Program-made: the position numbers and the translations under genes
DNA from: a virus
Length of the DNA stretch: 64,000 nt
IMG/VR virus record: IMGVR_UViG_3300036879_000022
Span: 1-64,000 of that record
Direction: 5' to 3' (one strand)
Notes under the pieces: generated by a model
Seen by the model: the letters and a program-made list of their open reading frames with translations, nothing else
What the model was told of the DNA's origin: nothing
The model's database searches: none
In this document: positions 1 through 7,210 of the stretch, one piece after another
How positions within the stretch are numbered: position 1 is the first letter of the stretch
Layout: every line of letters starts with the position of its first letter

Positions 1-1
1 C

Positions 2-367
2 TGTCACCTTGTATTTGTTACAAAGTATCGTCGAAAACTTCTCGACGATCCGGCAATCGATTGGCTTAAGGACCACTTCGGCAAGGTCTGCACTGCAATG
101 GATTGTGTGCTTATTGCCTGTGACGGTGAGAAGGATCACGTCCATTTGCTTATTGAGTACCCACCGAAGCACTCTGTTTCCGGCTTGGTTAACGCCCTCA
201 AGGGAACGTCCTCTCGACTGCTTAGACTTGAGCGTCGCGACATTGCAGCCCGATACTGGAAGGGCGTTCTTTGGTCGCCATCCTATTTTGCTGCCAGCGC
301 TGGCGGCGCTCCGCTTGAGAGGGTCAAGCGATACGTGGAAGCTCAACGGGTTTCCTCCCCGCCGTGA
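2..367 (+). CDS. tnpA: IS200/IS605-family TnpA transposase, N-terminus cut by window edge
   Basis: The frame is open from base 2 (no start, window edge) to TGA at 365-367, giving 121 residues. Seen: LVFVTKYRRK near the N-terminus, the HUH metal-binding pair in DHVHLLI, and the C-terminal RVKRYVEAQ with the expected catalytic tyrosine. This pattern belongs to the small Y1 transposases of IS200/IS605 elements, which cut and join single-stranded DNA at hairpin ends. Family members are about 130-150 residues, so some 15-20 residues lie to the left. The stop codon lies inside a perfect hairpin (357-376) that looks like the element's right end. No tnpB is visible. Confidence 0.9.
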   Translation, partial: CHLVFVTKYRRKLLDDPAIDWLKDHFGKVCTAMDCVLIACDGEKDHVHLLIEYPPKHSVSGLVNALKGTSSRLLRLERRDIAARYWKGVLWSPSYFAASAGGAPLERVKRYVEAQRVSSPP

Positions 368-376
368 ACGGCGGGG
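357..376. mobile_element. IS200/IS605-type end hairpin, copy 1
   Basis: Perfect inverted repeat ccccgccgt-ga-acggcgggg followed by tttcc. It overlaps the tnpA stop codon, as right ends of IS200/IS605 elements often do. Two related hairpins with the same ccccg..ga/aa..ggg and ttTCC flank occur at 1287-1305 and 1504-1523 in the same orientation. Confidence 0.7.
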
Positions 377-394
377 TTTCCACCCGAGGTCACG

Positions 395-571
395 ATGATC
401 GCCCCGAACGCCAAACCGGAAACCGTGTTCTGGACCGTCACGACGATCGGCACCGTCGCGTTGCTCGCCGTATTCGTGCTCGCGCAGACTGCGCACCGCG
501 CTTTGAAACCGCTCCCGACGATCTCTCAGGGATTGTCGGGAGACATCCTGAAAGTGAAGCCGTCCCTATGA
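395..571 (+). CDS. Small single-pass membrane protein upstream of Flp pilin
   Basis: 58 residues from ATG 395, with a ccgagg ribosome-binding sequence 8 bases upstream. A hydrophobic stretch at about residues 11-31 (VFWTVTTIGTVALLAVFVLA) predicts one membrane segment. A short polar tail follows. Its TGA overlaps the pilin ATG (ATGA at 568-571), which implies coupled translation with the pilin. No family recognised; the context suggests a pilus-assembly accessory or a TadE-like small protein, but this is inference. Confidence 0.6.
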   Translation: MIAPNAKPETVFWTVTTIGTVALLAVFVLAQTAHRALKPLPTISQGLSGDILKVKPSL

Positions 572-732
572 TCAAAGCCCTCCGCGCATTTCTCGCCGAC
601 AAGACCGCAGCCGCGGCCATCGAATACAGTCTCTTGGCGGCAGGCATTGGCCTTGTGATCTTGCCCATCATCAACACGCTGGGCGTGACGCTCGCGGGCG
701 TCTTCACGACACTCCAGACAGCCTTGCAATAG
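568..732 (+). CDS. Flp-family type IVb pilin
   Basis: 54 residues beginning MIKALRAFLADK. It has the Flp pattern: a short basic leader, then AAAIEYSLLAAGIGLVIL with the conserved Glu-Tyr pair at mature positions 5-6, then one long hydrophobic helix. Flp prepilins are cleaved by a TadV-type peptidase, usually after Gly; here the -1 residue is Ala. Known role: monomer of bundle-forming Tad pili used for surface attachment. No other tad/cpa gene is in the window, so this is an isolated pilin beside an IS element: either captured host DNA or cargo. Confidence 0.8.
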   Translation: MIKALRAFLADKTAAAAIEYSLLAAGIGLVILPIINTLGVTLAGVFTTLQTALQ

Positions 733-815
733 GCCATGCCAGAGAGAATTCGAGGCCCACCACGTCCTGACCGTTTCTCAGGCGGTCCCCATCAACCCCA
801 ACCTAGTGAGCACAC

Positions 816-1073
816 ATGCAACAGAATAGATCAGAATTGATCGCCCGCGCTATCCTCGACAACGCCGTCTTGAAGGCCGCAGAGTTCGCGGGCGTCCGTC
901 ATCCGACCACTGCCCTCATCCGGGCTCAGCGACTACTGGCGACGCTCCGAATGGCACCGCATCTCATTGAGTGGCGTCTTAATCTCAGTGCGTCGGCGCC
1001 TTCCTACCCGAGCATGGTCCCGACCTACAACGGCGTAGAGCTGGAGATCGCAGAAAAGGTCTACGGCTCATGA
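816..1073 (+). CDS. Uncharacterised 85-residue protein
   Basis: ATG 816, stop overlaps the next start (ATGA at 1070-1073). Predicted mostly helical, with basic and hydrophobic segments (NAVLKAAEFAGVRH, ALIRAQRLLATLRM) and no Cys cluster or membrane segment. Lies between the pilin and IS-like end hairpins, so it may be part of the same acquired segment. No family recognised. Confidence 0.55.
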   Translation: MQQNRSELIARAILDNAVLKAAEFAGVRHPTTALIRAQRLLATLRMAPHLIEWRLNLSASAPSYPSMVPTYNGVELEIAEKVYGS

Positions 1074-1279
1074 CCGGCGCATCTGCTAGCCATACTCCCG
1101 CTCGCGATCGGATCATATTCGACGTGGCCCTCACGGCACTTCATTTGAGCCGTGACATGCGCAACGGCGCCATGGTCCTGATTGCGAAAACCGTACTGGC
1201 CACGATACGCCGTGGCCATACTCCGCTGGAAAGCCACGTCCGCAGTCTGCACCGCTATACCCGGGAGAATTTTCGTTAA
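1070..1279 (+). CDS. Uncharacterised 69-residue protein
   Basis: Coupled to the preceding gene through a 4-base overlap. Basic helical protein (ALTALHLSRDMRNGAMVLIAK). Its stop lies just before the second IS-type hairpin at 1287. No family recognised; the overlap supports it being a real gene. Confidence 0.5.
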   Translation: MTGASASHTPARDRIIFDVALTALHLSRDMRNGAMVLIAKTVLATIRRGHTPLESHVRSLHRYTRENFR

Positions 1280-1286
1280 CGTCTTC

Positions 1287-1305
1287 CCCGCCCTAAAGGG
1301 CGAGG
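1287..1305. mobile_element. IS200/IS605-type end hairpin, copy 2
   Basis: ccccgccct-aa-agggcgagg (one mismatch), followed by atttcctc. Same design and orientation as the hairpin overlapping tnpA, suggesting a remnant end of a related element. Confidence 0.5.
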
Positions 1306-1362
1306 ATTTCCTCTGAAGGTGGACAACGTTCTGTCCCGAAAAGCAACTGCTCTTCTTATACA

Positions 1363-1448
1363 CTTCGGCCGACTTTACTCTAGGCCGAAGCGGAAACCTG
1401 ATAGCGACTTCTCGCCAAAGTGGCCTACTGGCCGGTGCAGCTTTGGCG
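1363..1448. repeat. Two strong inverted repeats between IS-type ends
   Basis: Perfect 8-bp stem cttcggcc (1363-1370) / ggccgaag (1383-1390), then cgccaaag (1413-1420) / ctttggcg (1441-1448) enclosing an inner ggcc-tact-ggcc hairpin. Dense secondary structure next to an IS200/IS605-type end is typical of such elements' termini. Confidence 0.55.
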
Positions 1449-1713
1449 CATTCTCAATAGCCGTATCGCACTGCGGCGTCAACAGTAAAGGTGGGGCATT
1501 CCTCCCCGACCTGAAGGTCAGGGTTTCCAGCCCCAAAATACCGATGACTGCCTCGCACTCTTCCTGATCAATCCTAAAGAGCGTCAGTTCGGCATCGGGC
1601 TGACGCCTGACATAGGTGGGGCGTCCGTCGATCCCGCGCATGGGCTCCATAAGGTCGTTGATCTCTATCCGCCACTGGATAAGATCGTCGGCGCCGCCGT
1701 TGAAGACGCTCAT
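1375..1713 (-). pseudogene. Phage gene with its 3' end replaced by IS-type sequence
   Basis: Starts at ATG 1713, overlapping the upstream stop by four bases. The first 60 or so residues (MSVFNGGADDLIQWRIEIND..., EECEAVIGIL) read as a normal phage protein. From about base 1531 leftward the frame runs through the third IS-type hairpin and its flank, so residues after about 60 are probably translated element DNA. The true C-terminus appears lost. No function recognised. Confidence 0.5.
1504..1523. mobile_element. IS200/IS605-type end hairpin, copy 3
   Basis: ccccgacct-ga-aggtcaggg (one mismatch) followed by tttccagcccc. Third copy of the end design; the junction with intact phage sequence is near 1530, inside the gene at 1375-1713. 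Confidence 0.6.
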
Positions 1714-1910
1714 GGCCTGAGCTTCACCATGTTGAGGGCTGGACGCGGGCCGCGCTCGGCACCGCAGATGTGGAAGCCCGCCGGGACATATGGCTTCATC
1801 TGGGCCTCCATCTCACGCCACGCCACACCGCGCGGAAAATCGATCGGAACGTTGATCCATTCACCCTCGGCGTTCATGTCGTTGTCGGGGACAATCTTGA
1901 TCCGTGCCAT
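1710..1910 (-). CDS. Uncharacterised 66-residue phage protein
   Basis: ATG at 1910. Compact alpha/beta-like sequence with charged N-terminus (MARIKIVPDNDMNAEGEW) and a GFHICGAERG segment. Stop overlaps the following gene's start, so both are in one operon with the acetyltransferase 4 bases upstream. No family recognised. Confidence 0.7.
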   Translation of the reverse strand: MARIKIVPDNDMNAEGEWINVPIDFPRGVAWREMEAQMKPYVPAGFHICGAERGPRPALNMVKLRP

Positions 1911-1913
1911 CTG

Positions 1914-2363
1914 CTACTCCATGTCCGCGTGTTTGAGAACCTTGATCATCTCGATCCAATCGTTGCCGTAGTGGGCGCCCGCGACGAAACCGAACCGGCT
2001 GAAGTAGTTCGGCTTCTGCGTTACGAGAGTGACAACGGAGCCGCCGAGCTTTGTGATCTCCGCGATGCGGTGCTCGGTCAGCTTCTCGCCGACGCCGGAG
2101 CCCTGACAGGGCTTGTCCACGGCCAGCCAGATCAGATCAAAGGCCCCGTTCATCCGCATGGACCGATGATACGCGGCGAAGCCGGCGACGCCCCGGGCTG
2201 TCTCTGTGATCTTCGCGACAAAGAACTTCGGTGCGTACTTTCCGCCCTTGAAGTATTCGTACATCTGCTCTAGCGCGCGATCGGCAGCGATCTCTCCCCA
2301 GTTGTCCCGTACAATCCAGAGACACGCGCTAACGTCGGGGCCTTCAAGACGACGGACGATCAT
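1914..2363 (-). CDS. GNAT-family N-acetyltransferase
   Basis: 149 residues with the GNAT layout: N-terminal helix pair, central beta strands, the acetyl-CoA pyrophosphate-binding turn in DKPCQGSGVGEKL (about 82-94, matching the R/Q-x-x-G-x-G/A rule), and the C-terminal YFSRFGF strand typical of motif B. Family members move an acetyl group from acetyl-CoA to an amine; the substrate cannot be read from sequence. Six bases from the deoxyribosyltransferase gene upstream. Phage acetyltransferases may modify host proteins or toxins (inference). Confidence 0.8.
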   Translation of the reverse strand: MIVRRLEGPDVSACLWIVRDNWGEIAADRALEQMYEYFKGGKYAPKFFVAKITETARGVAGFAAYHRSMRMNGAFDLIWLAVDKPCQGSGVGEKLTEHRIAEITKLGGSVVTLVTQKPNYFSRFGFVAGAHYGNDWIEMIKVLKHADME

Positions 2364-2369
2364 GGTGCC

Positions 2370-2834
2370 TCACTTATCGATGTGACGATACGGCTTGACC
2401 TCGGAGCGGGGCAGGGGGACCGGCAGCTCGCGTAACGCCCGATCGATGCGATCGGCCAGCTCCAGCACGCCAACCTTCGGAGCATAGATCACGTGATCCG
2501 CACTCTCGGTCATCATGAGGTTGACCTTGTCGGCGCCCTCGAACATTCGCATGTCTGTCCGGTAGACCACGATGAGCTTGTTCTTGAAGCCATAGCCCAG
2601 CTCCCAGCACGTGCCGCTGTCCGGGTCTGACCCATCGAGATTGGCAAGGACGCAATCCGCCCAGTCGATCCCAGCGACATCACTCTCGAAGATCAGATCA
2701 GGCCGGTCGGACCGCTGCTCATGTTCTTGTGGCAGGAAGATTTCGTGGCCACGCAAGCGGAGCTGCTCAGCGAGGTCCGTATTGAAGCTGCACTCCGCCG
2801 TCGAAAAGAGTGCACCGGCCATATAAATTTTCAA
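2370..2834 (-). CDS. Nucleoside 2-deoxyribosyltransferase-like protein
   Basis: 154 residues. N-terminal MKIYMAGALF strand-loop binds the nucleoside in this family, and DGSDPDSGTCWELGYG (about 89-104) carries the conserved acidic residues and catalytic Glu before a glycine-rich turn. The family exchanges or hydrolyses the base of (deoxy)nucleosides, serving nucleotide salvage; some phage members are nucleotide hydrolases. Overlaps the upstream stop by four bases. Fits with the other nucleotide-pool enzymes at 6118-6816 and 19150-20052. Confidence 0.85.
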   Translation of the reverse strand: MKIYMAGALFSTAECSFNTDLAEQLRLRGHEIFLPQEHEQRSDRPDLIFESDVAGIDWADCVLANLDGSDPDSGTCWELGYGFKNKLIVVYRTDMRMFEGADKVNLMMTESADHVIYAPKVGVLELADRIDRALRELPVPLPRSEVKPYRHIDK

Positions 2835-3028
2835 GATACAGTCCTCTGGTTGATAACGCGCTCAATCAGCGCAACAAGTAGCGGCTGGGTTGCCGTGATC
2901 GACGCCGATCCGTCCACATCTTCCTTTACGGTATACCCCAACTCATAAGCAAGCTCGATTAGGAGTGCGCCCTCCGCGTCATCGTCTGTCCGGAGGACCG
3001 TGAACACAAGCCTGTCGTCCCCTATCAT
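2831..3028 (-). CDS. Uncharacterised 65-residue acidic protein
   Basis: Four-base overlaps at both ends. Sequence has a DDDAEGALLIELAYELGYTV helix and a strand-rich end. No family recognised. Confidence 0.65.
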   Translation of the reverse strand: MIGDDRLVFTVLRTDDDAEGALLIELAYELGYTVKEDVDGSASITATQPLLVALIERVINQRTVS

Positions 3029-3237
3029 CTGGGCTCTCCGAATGGGTGGCGCCGCACGATCTCCTTGACGCCGTCCGCGAATGTGTCGGCGGCTGTCTTC
3101 TGGAATGATGGCTTGAGCTTCTTGCGGATGATGCGGGCGAGCCGCTGAGCATCCGGGCTGAGCCCCATCGCGTCGAGATCGAGCCCGAGCACGGTCTCAA
3201 TGAGGACGGCCTCTTTGTCAGTCAGTTCGACGTTCAT
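3025..3237 (-). CDS. Uncharacterised 70-residue protein
   Basis: I chose ATG 3237 (MNVELTDKEAV) over an upstream in-frame start at 3273, since the latter falls in a strong hairpin (3258-3294) and the former has an agagcgag sequence just before it. Helical protein with a C-terminal basic region (RIIRKKLKPSFQKTA). No family recognised. Confidence 0.65.
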   Translation of the reverse strand: MNVELTDKEAVLIETVLGLDLDAMGLSPDAQRLARIIRKKLKPSFQKTAADTFADGVKEIVRRHPFGEPR

Positions 3238-3257
3238 GCTCGCTCTTTCGGTATGCC

Positions 3258-3294
3258 CGCCCCCGCCGGCCAAGGTGCACTGTCGGCGGGGGCG
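3258..3294 (-). terminator. Strong GC hairpin between operons, terminator-like without U-tract
   Basis: Perfect 11-bp stem cgcccccgccg / cggcgggggcg with a 15-base loop, between two leftward genes. No T-run follows, so it could be a leader hairpin or an RNA-stabilising element rather than an intrinsic terminator. Confidence 0.4.
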
Positions 3295-3409
3295 TTGGGG
3301 TTCTATGACTTGGGAGCTACCTTCGCCCTCACCCCAGCATTCTTGAAATGGTTGACGTAGTAGAGAGCCCGGCTTCTACTACGCCCGATGTTCTGCGGCG
3401 TCCGGGAGG

Positions 3410-3640
3410 TCAGGGATGCGATGAGCCTTCGCCGAGAACTCCCGGCAGCATATCCGGCAGAACCATTCCGGGGCTTGTCGGCATTGGGCCTCCAGCGGGG
3501 ATGGCCAGCACGAGATGACCCATGATTTCATTCTCGCCTTCAGGGGCAGAGCGCCACGTCCACCCCGGCGTCCCGCCGAAGTGCGTTGCCTGCCAAAGCT
3601 TGCCATCGCTTGTCCGGGCCAAGATCAAAACTGCATCCAT
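3410..3640 (-). CDS. Uncharacterised 76-residue protein
   Basis: Starts MDAVLILARTSDGKLWQATH and has alternating strands with Trp-rich middle (GTPGWTWRSAPEG). Another frame continues to 3303 with a plausible ending (ALYYVNHFKNAGVRAKVAP) but no start codon, so a frameshift or a missed start may divide a longer gene here. Function unknown. Confidence 0.55.
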   Translation of the reverse strand: MDAVLILARTSDGKLWQATHFGGTPGWTWRSAPEGENEIMGHLVLAIPAGGPMPTSPGMVLPDMLPGVLGEGSSHP

Positions 3641-3665
3641 CGCTTTTCTCCGTGTGATAGAAGTT

Positions 3666-3693
3666 CGGGCCAGAGCTTTATTGCTCCGGCCCG
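3666..3693 (-). terminator. Hairpin after the phosphoesterase gene
   Basis: cgggccagagc / gctccggcccg, 11-bp stem with G-U pairs and a 6-base loop, in the 78-base gap downstream of the leftward phosphoesterase gene. No clear U-tract. Confidence 0.4.
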
Positions 3694-3718
3694 TCTTCCT
3701 GTCAAGGTGTTTTTCGGT

Positions 3719-4846
3719 TCAAGCGACTTTCGGGGCCTTCGTTTCCCACGAGGCCCACGCCTGCGACCCCGGCTTGCGCCGCTCCGCGCCGTCGAGATAG
3801 ATCGGCCACTGAGCCGTGATCCCGTACTTCGGATGGATGAACGCGAGCGCCTGAGTGGGCCGCGTTGGGCCGGCGCGCAGCAACAGCCGCGCGTATTCGT
3901 TGTATCCGATCAGCGAACCATTGGCGAGCACGGGCACCGCATCTCCGCGAGGGATGTACGTGTGATAGTGGCCGATGATCAGCGTGTCGAAGTCGCGCCC
4001 GCACTGAGCTTCCGAGCGGCCGACCTTGATCGCACCACGCGCGATCGGACCGAGGGCACCGATGATGCCGTCGCCGCCCTTGACGCCGAGCGTATCACCG
4101 TGAGTGAGCATGAAGCGGTGACCGTAGACCGCGAAATGTGCATCGACTTCGTTCGGCACGTGGATGGTCACCCTCGGGTCCTTCGCGAACCACTGTTCAA
4201 GGTGCTGATAGATCACCCATTCCCAACTGTCGAACACGCGGTTCTTCGCGCGCGGCTTCAGCGTGGTGCGGCCGTGATTGCCCGGCACGCACGGAACGAA
4301 GACCTTGCCGAACTTGTCGGCGAGCATCGTGATAAAGCCGATGAGCATCTCTTCGACTTCGACCACGGCCAGCGTCACCGGGCCGTCATTGGTCTCGCGG
4401 AGGTCCTCGTGGATGCCGCCAGTGATCATGTCACCGCCGACACAGAAGACGACGCCCGGATAGCTCGGGTTCGTCATATGGTTGAAGCACAGATCGAGCA
4501 CCTTCGTTCCGAAAATCTTGACGCGCTCCTTGGAGATGCGTCGGTTGAAGGCGTTCATGCCGCCGACCTGATCCGGGTCAACCATCTCCCCGTGATGCCA
4601 GTCCGAGGCGACGATCAGCGGGACGCCGGTCGTCGAGTGCTTGACTTTGGTATCGACGAGCCACTTCGGCGGCTCGCGCGTGTAGGCTTCAAGGCCGAAG
4701 ATTTCTTGGCGGAGGCTTTCAGCCGTGTCGTTGCTCTGGGAACGACTGCGCAGCTCCTTGTTGAGGGCTTTGATCGTGGTCTCTTTGCCCCGGATGATGT
4801 CGTTGGCGTCGGCGAGACGCTCGGCGTCTGTTTTCTTTTCTGACAT
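3719..4846 (-). CDS. Calcineurin-like metallophosphoesterase
   Basis: 375 residues. N-terminal 60 residues are a charged coiled-coil-like helix (IKALNKELRSRSQ). The catalytic domain follows, with the family's metal-ligand motifs in order: SDWHHGE, VGGDMITGG, CVPGNHGRT and IIGHYHTY. This is the two-metal fold of Mre11/SbcD nucleases and other phosphoesterases; phage copies are usually annotated as DNA-repair exonucleases, but the substrate is not proven. Start ATG 4846 is preceded by aggga. The last part of the upstream gene overlaps it by 232 bases in another frame. Confidence 0.85.
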   Translation of the reverse strand: MSEKKTDAERLADANDIIRGKETTIKALNKELRSRSQSNDTAESLRQEIFGLEAYTREPPKWLVDTKVKHSTTGVPLIVASDWHHGEMVDPDQVGGMNAFNRRISKERVKIFGTKVLDLCFNHMTNPSYPGVVFCVGGDMITGGIHEDLRETNDGPVTLAVVEVEEMLIGFITMLADKFGKVFVPCVPGNHGRTTLKPRAKNRVFDSWEWVIYQHLEQWFAKDPRVTIHVPNEVDAHFAVYGHRFMLTHGDTLGVKGGDGIIGALGPIARGAIKVGRSEAQCGRDFDTLIIGHYHTYIPRGDAVPVLANGSLIGYNEYARLLLRAGPTRPTQALAFIHPKYGITAQWPIYLDGAERRKPGSQAWASWETKAPKVA

Positions 4847-5013
4847 GCTTTGTATTCCCTGTCTGTAGCCAAACCCTTTGGCGATGTTTGATAGGCTCGT
4901 TTTCTCTCAAGGTACTTCGGCGAATGTTGATAGCGGAGCGTGCACTGACGCCCTTTCGGGCTTCGCTTGTAGCGCCGCTGTTTGGCTCTGTATTTCTCCC
5001 GGTCTTGGGCCAT
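4615..5013 (-). CDS. Basic protein with SPKG/SPKY repeats
   Basis: Starts MAQDREKYRAKQRRYK and carries a roughly 13-residue repeat around SPKGR, SPKYL and SPKGL, each followed by basic and Tyr residues. The motif family is common in small phage nucleic-acid-binding proteins. About 75 residues precede the phosphoesterase start; the rest overlaps that gene in another frame and is low-complexity Ser/Arg/Pro, so the real protein may be shorter or frameshifted. Ends two bases after the upstream gene. Confidence 0.5.
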   Translation of the reverse strand: MAQDREKYRAKQRRYKRSPKGRQCTLRYQHSPKYLERKRAYQTSPKGLATDREYKACQKRKQTPSVSPTPTTSSGAKRPRSKPSTRSCAVVPRATTRLKASAKKSSALKPTRASRRSGSSIPKSSTRRPASR

Positions 5014-5014
5014 G

Positions 5015-5671
5015 TTACGGGCGAGGGGGCAATTTGAATTGCTTGGACAGATAAAGAGCGAGGCCGGCGAGCTGCTCTGCCGACAGGTAGGTGTATTCAG
5101 GGAATTTGTGTTTGACCTTGCGGGCGATCGAACTGTAGCGGAGCCCTTTTCCGTTCTCGTCAACATTGAGAAGCAGCGCGCGGGCGTAGTCGCGGGCCAG
5201 AACTTTTGACGATCGGCGCCGGACCGGCATCTGCTTGTCCGAGCCGTTCATCGCGTAGGCGACCATCTGCAACGAGCGGAGCGATGTGCGGAAGGCTGGC
5301 CAATTGCGGGAGCCGTTCGGGAAGCCGTCGTGTAGCTTGTCCAAGATGGCTTTGTACGTGAGCCCAACCTTGCGACCATAGATGTCAACGTAGCTGACCT
5401 GCAAGAGCAAGTCCTCCGCCGCTTCCTTGATCGTCTTGTATGTCTTTTTGCCCAAGGGCGCTCTTTTCTTTTTGCGTTCGTGCGGCTGGTAGGTAGCTTT
5501 CATGCGGGCGCGATGGCATTCGACACAGTATCCAGACGAGGTATATCTTAAGGGCTTGTGTCCGTGGGAGCACGGTTGGGCCGAATGATATGTTTTCAGG
5601 CCAAGGGTCGCCGCTGCAATCCGGGTCGCCTCTTTAATCCGGGCCGTTTCGCTACGTTGTTTCATACTCAC
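5015..5671 (-). CDS. Zinc-ribbon protein of the RYTSSGYC type
   Basis: 218 residues. Near residue 25-55 lies LKTYHSAQPCSHGHKPLRYTSSG followed by CVECH: a Cys-x2-3-His/Cys...C-x-x-C zinc knuckle. The same module, with RYTSSG or RYVSGG, recurs at 51179-51781 (two copies) and 54427-54867. A basic helical domain follows, then a C-terminal region ending YTYLSAEQLAGLALYLSKQ. Probably DNA-binding; related modules occur in phage HNH/endonuclease VII proteins, but no HNH core is seen here. Confidence 0.7.
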   Translation of the reverse strand: MSMKQRSETARIKEATRIAAATLGLKTYHSAQPCSHGHKPLRYTSSGYCVECHRARMKATYQPHERKKKRAPLGKKTYKTIKEAAEDLLLQVSYVDIYGRKVGLTYKAILDKLHDGFPNGSRNWPAFRTSLRSLQMVAYAMNGSDKQMPVRRRSSKVLARDYARALLLNVDENGKGLRYSSIARKVKHKFPEYTYLSAEQLAGLALYLSKQFKLPPRP

Positions 5672-5680
5672 AAGGGCACC

Positions 5681-6118
5681 TTACCAACCTTCACACGCTC
5701 TCAAGAGCACACAAGCCATATCTGACTTCGGGTCGATCACACTCATCGCTTCGAGGTCGGCCTCGGTCGCGATGACATCGTCGTAGCGGCTTCCGGGGAT
5801 CAGGTAGAGCTTCGCGCCATGCGCTTCGCCGACCTGTATCAGGACCCAGTGTATCCGGCTCCCCGCCGCCGTCCGGGCAGTGTGCCAAATCGATTGGCTC
5901 TCCTGCGTCTTCGACCGGATCACGGTGCCGGGTCGCTTCGGTCGAAGGTTTGACTTCAGTTCGATCCAGCACTGATCCCCGTTGATCACTCCCTCGACAT
6001 CGGGGTTGCCCATGCCGGCGTCGTTTTCGATGCGGCAGAAGTGCGTCGCATGTCCGCACTTCTTGAGGTTGGCGATCCCGGTCCGACATCGGGTCCAAAG
6101 AGATGTCTCTTTCGCCAT
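5681..6118 (-). CDS. VRR-NUC-like PD-(D/E)XK nuclease
   Basis: 145 residues. NDAGMGNPD (about 32-40) followed by CWIELKS (50-56) gives the catalytic pattern G-x-P-D...E-x-K of VRR-NUC/Holliday-resolvase-like nucleases, with a preceding Glu (E31). These act on branched or flapped DNA in replication and recombination. Length is normal for phage stand-alone members. It overlaps the upstream gene by one base (TAATG) and is near helicase, polymerase and SSB genes with which it commonly travels. Confidence 0.8.
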   Translation of the reverse strand: MAKETSLWTRCRTGIANLKKCGHATHFCRIENDAGMGNPDVEGVINGDQCWIELKSNLRPKRPGTVIRSKTQESQSIWHTARTAAGSRIHWVLIQVGEAHGAKLYLIPGSRYDDVIATEADLEAMSVIDPKSDMACVLLRACEGW

Positions 6119-6816
6119 TAGAACGTCGGGTCCCGATCCGCCGAATAGTTGCCGCCCGCGCGTTTCCGGCGTGACGATCCGCCCATGTCGCGCTCTTCAG
6201 TCTTATCGCTGATCGGGGGGTTGTGCGGATCGATGATACGTGGGCCGCCGAACGTATCAGCCTCGCCACGGAATGGCGGTTGCTCCTTCAGGCGGGGGAC
6301 GCAACGGTCGGCGTCCACTAATTCAATGCTGCTCTTCGCGATGCAATCGACGAGGGGTAGCCCACTGCGCGCAGCCAGCTCTTCGAGTGTGGACTTCGGC
6401 GGCGCCTTGAAAGCTTCGAGCGGGGCTTGCTCGCCGTTCGGCCCGACAAGCGAGTTCGTCTCCGGGAACGCGCGCGGATCGATGACGCCCTCCGGTAGCG
6501 TCAGGCCAAACTTGCGTTCAAGCACTTCCTGACATAGAGCCCCGGCTCGCCAAAACAGTGCGACCGCTTCGAGTGCGTCGCCGTCCATGCCGTTGTAGTT
6601 GGCCAGATGACGCATGATGCAGTCCGTGTGATCCATGCTCTTCCCGCGTGCATGATGCAGCGGTTCGCCCGGGTTGTGCTTCTCGTTGCCCTTGTACGAA
6701 TGCTCGGCAAGCGCGGCGATGGCGTCGGGGAAGTAGGCCATGACGCCGGAGAACATCGGCACCTTCTTGCGGCCGGCGCTGTCGAAGCGGTCAAGATATC
6801 GTTTCTCTTCAGGCAT
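6118..6816 (-). CDS. MazG/MazZ-like dATP/dGTP diphosphohydrolase-domain protein (DUF5664 type)
   Basis: 232 residues from ATG 6816 with gaggatt before it. The first ~115 residues fit the phage DUF5664 layout: FDSAGRKKVPMFSG, PDAIAALAEHSYKG, then DCIMRHLANYNGMDGDALEAVALFW, the helix pairs that bind Mg-nucleotide in all-alpha pyrophosphohydrolases. The family includes MazZ of aminoadenine phages, which removes pyrophosphate from dGTP/dATP, but it is widespread in ordinary phages too. The C-terminal half is charged, Pro-rich and unrecognised. Confidence 0.7.
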   Translation of the reverse strand: MPEEKRYLDRFDSAGRKKVPMFSGVMAYFPDAIAALAEHSYKGNEKHNPGEPLHHARGKSMDHTDCIMRHLANYNGMDGDALEAVALFWRAGALCQEVLERKFGLTLPEGVIDPRAFPETNSLVGPNGEQAPLEAFKAPPKSTLEELAARSGLPLVDCIAKSSIELVDADRCVPRLKEQPPFRGEADTFGGPRIIDPHNPPISDKTEERDMGGSSRRKRAGGNYSADRDPTF

Positions 6817-6876
6817 GATCAATCCTCACATGAAAGTGCCCGCTAACACGGGCGATGTTAGTGGGCAGGATGAGGG

Positions 6877-7140
6877 TTAGGCTGAAGCGCCGCGCCGTGT
6901 GATGCTCGTCGAGCTGGCGAGCTTGCGGATGTCGTCGATCAGGCCATCCGCGAAACCGGCGATGAGCGAGGGGCCGGCGTTGGCGATCTCTTCGTGCTGT
7001 TCATTCGAGAGATCGGGCTGCTCGTGCATTTGTTCGATCTCTTCGAACGTCGAAATGATTTCCTTGATTGAAAGCCCGGCGCGGTATGCGGAAAGGCCCT
7101 GAGTGTAGCGAGCGGGGACAATGACGGGATGGCGCGACAT
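6877..7140 (-). CDS. Uncharacterised 87-residue protein
   Basis: Acidic helical centre (IKEIISTFEEIEQMHEQ) and a possible amphipathic helix (IAGFADGLIDDIRKLAS). Preceded on this strand by a possible promoter TTGCAA-N17-TAGGCA (about 7204-7171). No family recognised. Confidence 0.65.
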   Translation of the reverse strand: MSRHPVIVPARYTQGLSAYRAGLSIKEIISTFEEIEQMHEQPDLSNEQHEEIANAGPSLIAGFADGLIDDIRKLASSTSITRRGASA

Positions 7141-7210
7141 GGACAGCTCCAGATATGGTTAATGCAGGACGATGCCTACACGAACTCTGGAGGGATTGCA
7201 AGGGGGTTGA

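Noticed and set aside
9-398. 129-codon frame over tnpA
   Set aside because: A shifted frame; the transposase motifs are in the frame starting at base 2.
3515-4843. 442-codon open frame on the + strand
   Set aside because: It is the antisense shadow of the metallophosphoesterase gene, with no family features of its own.
7152-7160. TTAACCAT near the gene at 6877-7140
   Set aside because: It lies downstream of the likely -10, not 23 bases before a -35, so it does not fit the promoter class.
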